64,000 nt of DNA, taken from assembly GCF_003144535.1 (NCBI RefSeq), contig NZ_PHFJ01000005.1, forward strand, positions 126,001 to 190,000, given 5' to 3'. Position 1 is the first letter of the stretch. Every line of letters starts with the position of its first letter. Both the position numbers and the translations under genes were made by a program. Below, in pieces: positions 60,466-64,000 of this stretch. The notes beneath the pieces were generated by a model. It worked only from the letters and a program-made list of their open reading frames with translations, was not told where the DNA came from and did no database searches. The DNA is from Proteus penneri (GTDB lineage Bacteria; Pseudomonadota; Gammaproteobacteria; Enterobacterales; Enterobacteriaceae).

Positions 60466-60482
60466 ATCCGCGGGGCGCGGAT
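60466..60482 (-). promoter_or_regulatory. Hairpin in the ribH leader
   Basis: ATCCGCG-ggg-CGCGGAT, seven perfect pairs with a 3-base loop, immediately upstream of the ribH ribosome-binding region on the minus strand. No match to an FMN riboswitch, which is much larger. Confidence 0.5.
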
Positions 60483-60545
60483 TTTATCATATTCTTTCCT
60501 TTTCTGCGCTCTGTTTTATTATTACACAGTAAAGGAGCCAAAAAC

Positions 60546-60561
60546 CCTTGATAAATCAAGG
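60546..60561 (-). terminator. Probable terminator between ribD and ribH
   Basis: CCTTGAT / ATCAAGG with a 2-base loop, followed on the minus strand by GTTTTTGG, about 100 bases after the ribD stop. Confidence 0.65.
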
Positions 60562-60659
60562 CATTTAGTTGGCTGATAACGATGTCGTAACGACAGGAAA
60601 TAACACACACGGCGCCATTTTACTACAAATAGCGCCGTAGACACACTTATTTGCGTCTA

Positions 60660-61814
60660 TTAATAACGAGGTTTTAAACAAACTCTAATATCAGAGCCAA
60701 TCTGTTGAAGAGAATCTACTGTAAATTCAGGTGCTTCGGATAATGATGAAAGGGGAGAAAGTGCAAATAAACCTCGTGCATCATCCCCTAAAATTTTAGG
60801 TGCGATATAGATAATAAGTTCATCAACAAGTCCGGCTTCTAATAATGCGCCAGCAAAATGCGCCCCACTTTCAACCCATACGGTATTGATATTGCGTTTA
60901 CCCAATTGCATCATTAATAAAACTAAATCCACACCACTATTTTTGCCATTCGTTGGTAATAAGATCTCTGATACATTGCCTTGCCAGTCACTTGGCTGTA
61001 ATTTTGTGCGCGCCAGCCAGCATTCGCCTTCAATTTGAGTGATTTTATGATTTTCAGTCACTCTATTTTGGCTATCAGCAACAATGCGAATAGGTTGGCG
61101 TAGCGTTTCTTCAGGATAAAGCGCTTTAATTTCATCTGAAAGCTCATCCCAACGTACATTCATAGAAGGGTTGTCAGCAAGCACTGTTGCACTTGTTGTT
61201 AAAATAGCACTAGCTTGAGCTCGGAAATTTTGTACATCTCGACGAGATGCTTTAGAGGTTATCCATTGACTTTCACCTGATGCTAACGCCGTTTTACCAT
61301 CTAAAGATGCACCTAATTTTAACTGAATGTAGGGAAAGCCTGTTCTCATTCGTTTAAAAAAACCAACATTCAGTTTTTCAGCTTCTTGCATTAATATGCC
61401 ATGTGAGACATCAATGCCCGCTGATAGTAATTTATGCAATCCACGACCTGCAACTTGAGGATTAGGATCTTGCATCGCAGCAACAACGCGTTTTACCCCT
61501 GCATTAATCAAAGCATCAGCGCAAGGTGGTGTTTTACCGAAATGGCTACAAGGCTCAAGCGTAACATAAGCTGTTGCCCCTTTTGCTTTATCTCCTGCCA
61601 TTTTTAACGCGTTGACTTCAGCATGTGGACCACCAGCATGATGATGATAACCTTCACCAACAATCTCCCCTTCTTTTACAATCACACACCCCACATTAGG
61701 ATTAGGCGATGTTGTAAAACGACCTAATGCTGCGAGCTCAATGGCTCGACGCATATAGTGTTCATCATGCAGGCTTTCATTTTCACTTGAATTGTTGCTG
61801 TTGTTATTTATCAT
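60660..61814 (-). CDS. ribD: Bifunctional riboflavin deaminase/reductase RibD
   Basis: Two riboflavin steps: deamination of the pyrimidine and reduction of its ribosyl side chain. The deaminase domain (about residues 18-160) has the zinc ligands HAEVNALK and EPCSHFGKTPPC. The reductase domain follows (LGASLDGKTALASGESQWIT onward). The 384 residues exceed E. coli (367), mostly through an Asn-rich N-terminal extension. ATG 61814 lacks a Shine-Dalgarno sequence and lies next to a 14-base palindrome (61818-61831). The CTG at codon 15 aligns with the E. coli Met-1, so the start is uncertain. Confidence 0.93.
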   Translation of the reverse strand: MINNNSNNSSENESLHDEHYMRRAIELAALGRFTTSPNPNVGCVIVKEGEIVGEGYHHHAGGPHAEVNALKMAGDKAKGATAYVTLEPCSHFGKTPPCADALINAGVKRVVAAMQDPNPQVAGRGLHKLLSAGIDVSHGILMQEAEKLNVGFFKRMRTGFPYIQLKLGASLDGKTALASGESQWITSKASRRDVQNFRAQASAILTTSATVLADNPSMNVRWDELSDEIKALYPEETLRQPIRIVADSQNRVTENHKITQIEGECWLARTKLQPSDWQGNVSEILLPTNGKNSGVDLVLLMMQLGKRNINTVWVESGAHFAGALLEAGLVDELIIYIAPKILGDDARGLFALSPLSSLSEAPEFTVDSLQQIGSDIRVCLKPRY

Positions 61815-61817
61815 AAT

Positions 61818-61831
61818 AATTACATGTAATT
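61818..61831. promoter_or_regulatory. Palindrome abutting the ribD start codon
   Basis: Perfect 14-base palindrome AATTACATGTAATT, 3 bases upstream of the ribD ATG in the 70-base nrdR-ribD gap. Position suits an operator or an RNA hairpin limiting translation. No known box recognised. Confidence 0.45.
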
Positions 61832-61884
61832 TTATTATTTATCGTTATTTTTCAAATCATTAAATAAAGCGCTGAATTAATGTA

Positions 61885-62334
61885 TTAATCCTGTAATTTT
61901 GCAATTTCTTCACCAAAATCACGGATATCTTCAAAACTACGATAAACAGAAGCAAAGCGAATATAAGCTACTTTATCGAGTTTCTTTAGCTGTTCCATAA
62001 CAAAATTGCCAATTTCTTTTGAGGGGATCTCTCTTTCGCCCGTCGCTCTTAGTTGTGATTTGATATGGCTTATCGCAGCTTCAACATCATCTGAACTCAC
62101 TGGACGCTTTTCTAATGCTTTAAGCATACCTCGACGAAGTTTCTCTTCATCAAAAGGTTCACGTATTTCATCACTTTTCACAACACGAGGCATCACTAAC
62201 TCTGCTACTTCAAAGGTAGTAAAACGTTCATGACAGACAAGACATTGGCGACGACGGCGCACTTGTGAACCATCACCAACCAGTCTGGAATCAATTACCT
62301 TGGTATCTACGGCTCCACAAAATGGGCAATGCAT
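61885..62334 (-). CDS. nrdR: Transcriptional repressor NrdR
   Basis: Zinc-finger and ATP-cone repressor of ribonucleotide reductase genes, responding to ATP/dATP levels. The 149-residue product equals E. coli. It starts [22 protein letters not shown], with zinc ligands C3, C6, C31 and C34 and the ATP-cone from about residue 49 ([20 protein letters not shown]). The longer frame to 62355 is rejected since AGGAAT precedes ATG 62334. It precedes ribD by 70 bases, as in E. coli. Confidence 0.97.
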   Translation of the reverse strand: MHCPFCGAVDTKVIDSRLVGDGSQVRRRRQCLVCHERFTTFEVAELVMPRVVKSDEIREPFDEEKLRRGMLKALEKRPVSSDDVEAAISHIKSQLRATGEREIPSKEIGNFVMEQLKKLDKVAYIRFASVYRSFEDIRDFGEEIAKLQD

Positions 62335-62389
62335 AGTTATTCCTACTTTTGACAATACTCATAAACAGTGTACCTGTTCAGTGAACAAA

Positions 62390-62423
62390 AAACACCCTGT
62401 CAGTATACACTGGCAGGGTGTTT
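62390..62423 (-). terminator. Intrinsic terminator of secDF
   Basis: Stem AAACACCCTGTCAGT / ACTGGCAGGGTGTTT with one G-T pair, a short loop and T6 on the minus strand, 27 bases after the secF stop. Confidence 0.92.
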
Positions 62424-62449
62424 GCGATGTTTTATCAGAAAACGCTCTA

Positions 62450-63418
62450 TTATGGTAAGAGTGTTGTCTGATCGGCACCCTCTTTTTCCACTTTTTGTAC
62501 AATCAAGTGTTCACGTTTCATTCCCATTTTAAGTGCTAATGCAGAAGCCACATAAATAGAAGAAATAGTACCGATTGAAACACCAATTAACATAACTAAA
62601 GAGAAGCCCTGAAGCATTGAACCACCAAAGATATACAGCATTAATACAACCAATAATGTTGTTGCTGATGTCATGATGGTACGGCTTAATGTCTGTGTAA
62701 GAGAAACGTTCATAATTTCATATGGTGTTCCTCGACGAATCTTACGGAAATTCTCACGAATACGGTCTGATACAACAATACTATCGTTCAGTGAGTAACC
62801 AATAACAGACATCAATGATGCGACAATGGTTAAGTCAACTTCTATGTGGAACAGTGAAAGCACACCAAGTGTGATCACCACGTCATGCGCAAGTGCAATA
62901 ACCGCACCCAATGCTAAACGCCACTCAAAACGGAATCCAACATAGATAAGAATACAGATAAGTGCGGATAACAACGCCATTGCACCTGTTTGAGCCAATT
63001 CACTCCCCACACTTGGCCCAACAAACTCAATACGCTTTACCACCGCATCGTTATCAACTTCAGCATTGATAACATCAATAACTTTCTTACCTAATTCTTG
63101 ACCAGCCTGTCCTTCAACAGGAGGCATACGCACCATAATATCGCGACTGCTACCAAAGTTTTGTAACAGAGGATCTTTGAAGCCAGCTGTATCTAGGCTA
63201 TCACGCATTTTATCAAGGTCGGCAGGTTGACTGAGATTGATCTCAATTACTGTGCCACCTGTAAAATCCAGTCCCCAGTTAAATCCTTTCATAGAAATGA
63301 TAGCGATTGAAGCTATCAAAAGCAGAATCGAAATACTAAAGGCAACGTTGTCCCAACGCATAAAGTCAATGACTTTACGACCATGGTTTAATTGTTCAAC
63401 AGTATAATCCTGTGCCAC
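62450..63418 (-). CDS. secF: Protein translocase subunit SecF
   Basis: Inner-membrane partner of SecD that uses the proton gradient to pull exported proteins across. The 322-residue product (E. coli 323) has six membrane helices of RND type, [12 protein letters not shown] after helix 1 and [19 protein letters not shown] in the core. The start is GTG 63418, reading [15 protein letters not shown] like E. coli MAQEYTVEQ, with AAGGAG six bases before it. The upstream ATG at 63463 lies inside secD and is rejected. A terminator follows. Confidence 0.96.
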   Translation of the reverse strand: MAQDYTVEQLNHGRKVIDFMRWDNVAFSISILLLIASIAIISMKGFNWGLDFTGGTVIEINLSQPADLDKMRDSLDTAGFKDPLLQNFGSSRDIMVRMPPVEGQAGQELGKKVIDVINAEVDNDAVVKRIEFVGPSVGSELAQTGAMALLSALICILIYVGFRFEWRLALGAVIALAHDVVITLGVLSLFHIEVDLTIVASLMSVIGYSLNDSIVVSDRIRENFRKIRRGTPYEIMNVSLTQTLSRTIMTSATTLLVVLMLYIFGGSMLQGFSLVMLIGVSIGTISSIYVASALALKMGMKREHLIVQKVEKEGADQTTLLP

Positions 63419-63428
63419 AACGTGCTCC

Positions 63429-64000
63429 TTAAATAGACAGTTTCTTAATGCGTTTACCACCATACAGCAGGTTTACAATCGCACGAGTACCGACGATAGC
63501 GGTAAACATGGATGTTGCAACCCCGATTGCAGTTGTGATAGCAAAGCCTTTAATTGAGCCGGTACCGACTGCATAAAGGATCACCGCTGTAATCAATGTG
63601 GTTAAGTTCGCATCAATAATACTGGAGAAGGCGCCTTTATAACCTTCATGGATTGCTTGCTGTACTGATCGACCATTACGTAGCTCTTCTTTGATACGTT
63701 CGTTTATCAGTACGTTGGCATCGACAGCGACGGCAAGTGTTAAGACGATACCCGCGATACCCGGCATGGTCAGTGTTGCGCCTGGTAATAGTGACATTAC
63801 CCCAACGATTAACACTAAGTTTGCCATTAATGCCGTACTCGCAATCACACCAAATTTACGATAATAAATTATCATAAAGGCAACAGACGCAATCAGTCCC
63901 CATAAACACGCTTCTAAACCTTGGGTAATATTTTGCAGACCCAAAGTTGGACCAATCGTTCTTTCTTCAACGATTTGAATAGGTGCAATCAACGCACCAG
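63429..64000 (-). CDS. secD: Protein translocase subunit SecD, C-terminal part (gene runs off the window)
   Basis: Membrane subunit of the SecDF complex. About 190 C-terminal residues are visible, from [20 protein letters not shown] through helices of the RND core, with [17 protein letters not shown], to [14 protein letters not shown] at the end, all closely matching E. coli SecD. The frame is open to base 64000. secF starts 10 bases after its stop on the same strand, the usual secDF operon. Confidence 0.97.
   Translation of the reverse strand, partial: GALIAPIQIVEERTIGPTLGLQNITQGLEACLWGLIASVAFMIIYYRKFGVIASTALMANLVLIVGVMSLLPGATLTMPGIAGIVLTLAVAVDANVLINERIKEELRNGRSVQQAIHEGYKGAFSSIIDANLTTLITAVILYAVGTGSIKGFAITTAIGVATSMFTAIVGTRAIVNLLYGGKRIKKLSI

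Noticed and set aside
1-64000. Mobile elements, CRISPR arrays, tRNA genes, toxin or defence islands
   Set aside because: Read on both strands; no transposase, integrase, phage, spacer array, tRNA or defence-family signature was seen apart from the core tomB-hha pair.

Overview
The window is a stretch of ordinary gammaproteobacterial core chromosome. Gene content and order follow the E. coli dnaX-acrAB-hha-ffs-amtB-mdlAB-lon-clpXP-tig-cyo-thiI-dxs-ribDH-nrdR-secFD region. The AT-rich base composition, protein sequences close to but distinct from E. coli, and the local rearrangements point to a Morganellaceae member, most likely Proteus (P. mirabilis or a close relative). Species is inferred from composition and recollection, not from a search. 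No tRNA, rRNA operon, CRISPR array, insertion sequence or prophage gene was seen.

Layout. 1-6.3 kb: 5' part of dnaX, apt, priC, rsmS, the mechanosensitive channel mscK and a ychN-like DsrE gene. 6.3-11.5 kb: the acrR / acrAB efflux module with its operator. 12-13.3 kb: tomB-hha and the 4.5S RNA gene ffs. 13.5-20.4 kb: tesB, the nitrogen-regulated glnK-amtB pair with sigma-54 promoter and NtrC site, the mdlAB ABC exporter and decR. 20.5-32.4 kb: queC, fadM, ybaV, ppiD, hupB and the proteostasis cluster lon, clpX, clpP, tig, then bolA. 32.7-37.4 kb: yajG, ampG, dbpA and a tsx-like channel gene broken by a one-base frameshift. 37.9-42.7 kb: the complete cyoABCDE cytochrome bo3 oxidase operon. 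42.9-51.4 kb: yajR, yajQ, panE, yajL, thiI and xseB-ispA-dxs. 51.7-57.6 kb: a complete rbsDACBKR ribose operon with two RbsR-type operators. 58-64 kb: phnA/yjdM, then thiL, nusB, ribH, ribD, nrdR, secF and the 3' end of secD.

How the genes work together. Several neighbouring sets are functional units: efflux pump and repressor (acrRAB), ammonium channel and its PII regulator (glnK-amtB), AAA+ proteases and folding factors (lon, clpXP, tig, ppiD), terminal oxidase and its haem O synthase (cyoA-E), isoprenoid precursor synthesis (ispA-dxs), ribose uptake and phosphorylation (rbs), riboflavin synthesis (ribD, ribH) and Sec translocon accessory subunits (secDF).

The points most worth a second look are non-coding or small-scale. 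They include the tsx-like gene, whose break lies exactly on a GGGAAAG slippery-type heptamer, and nested inverted repeats next to dnaX, mscK and acrB. There is also a structured leader before phnA, a perfect 16-bp palindrome between dbpA and tsx, a palindrome abutting the ribD start, and the rbs-phnA block sitting where E. coli has yajO-pgpA. I found no convincing new multi-gene system.
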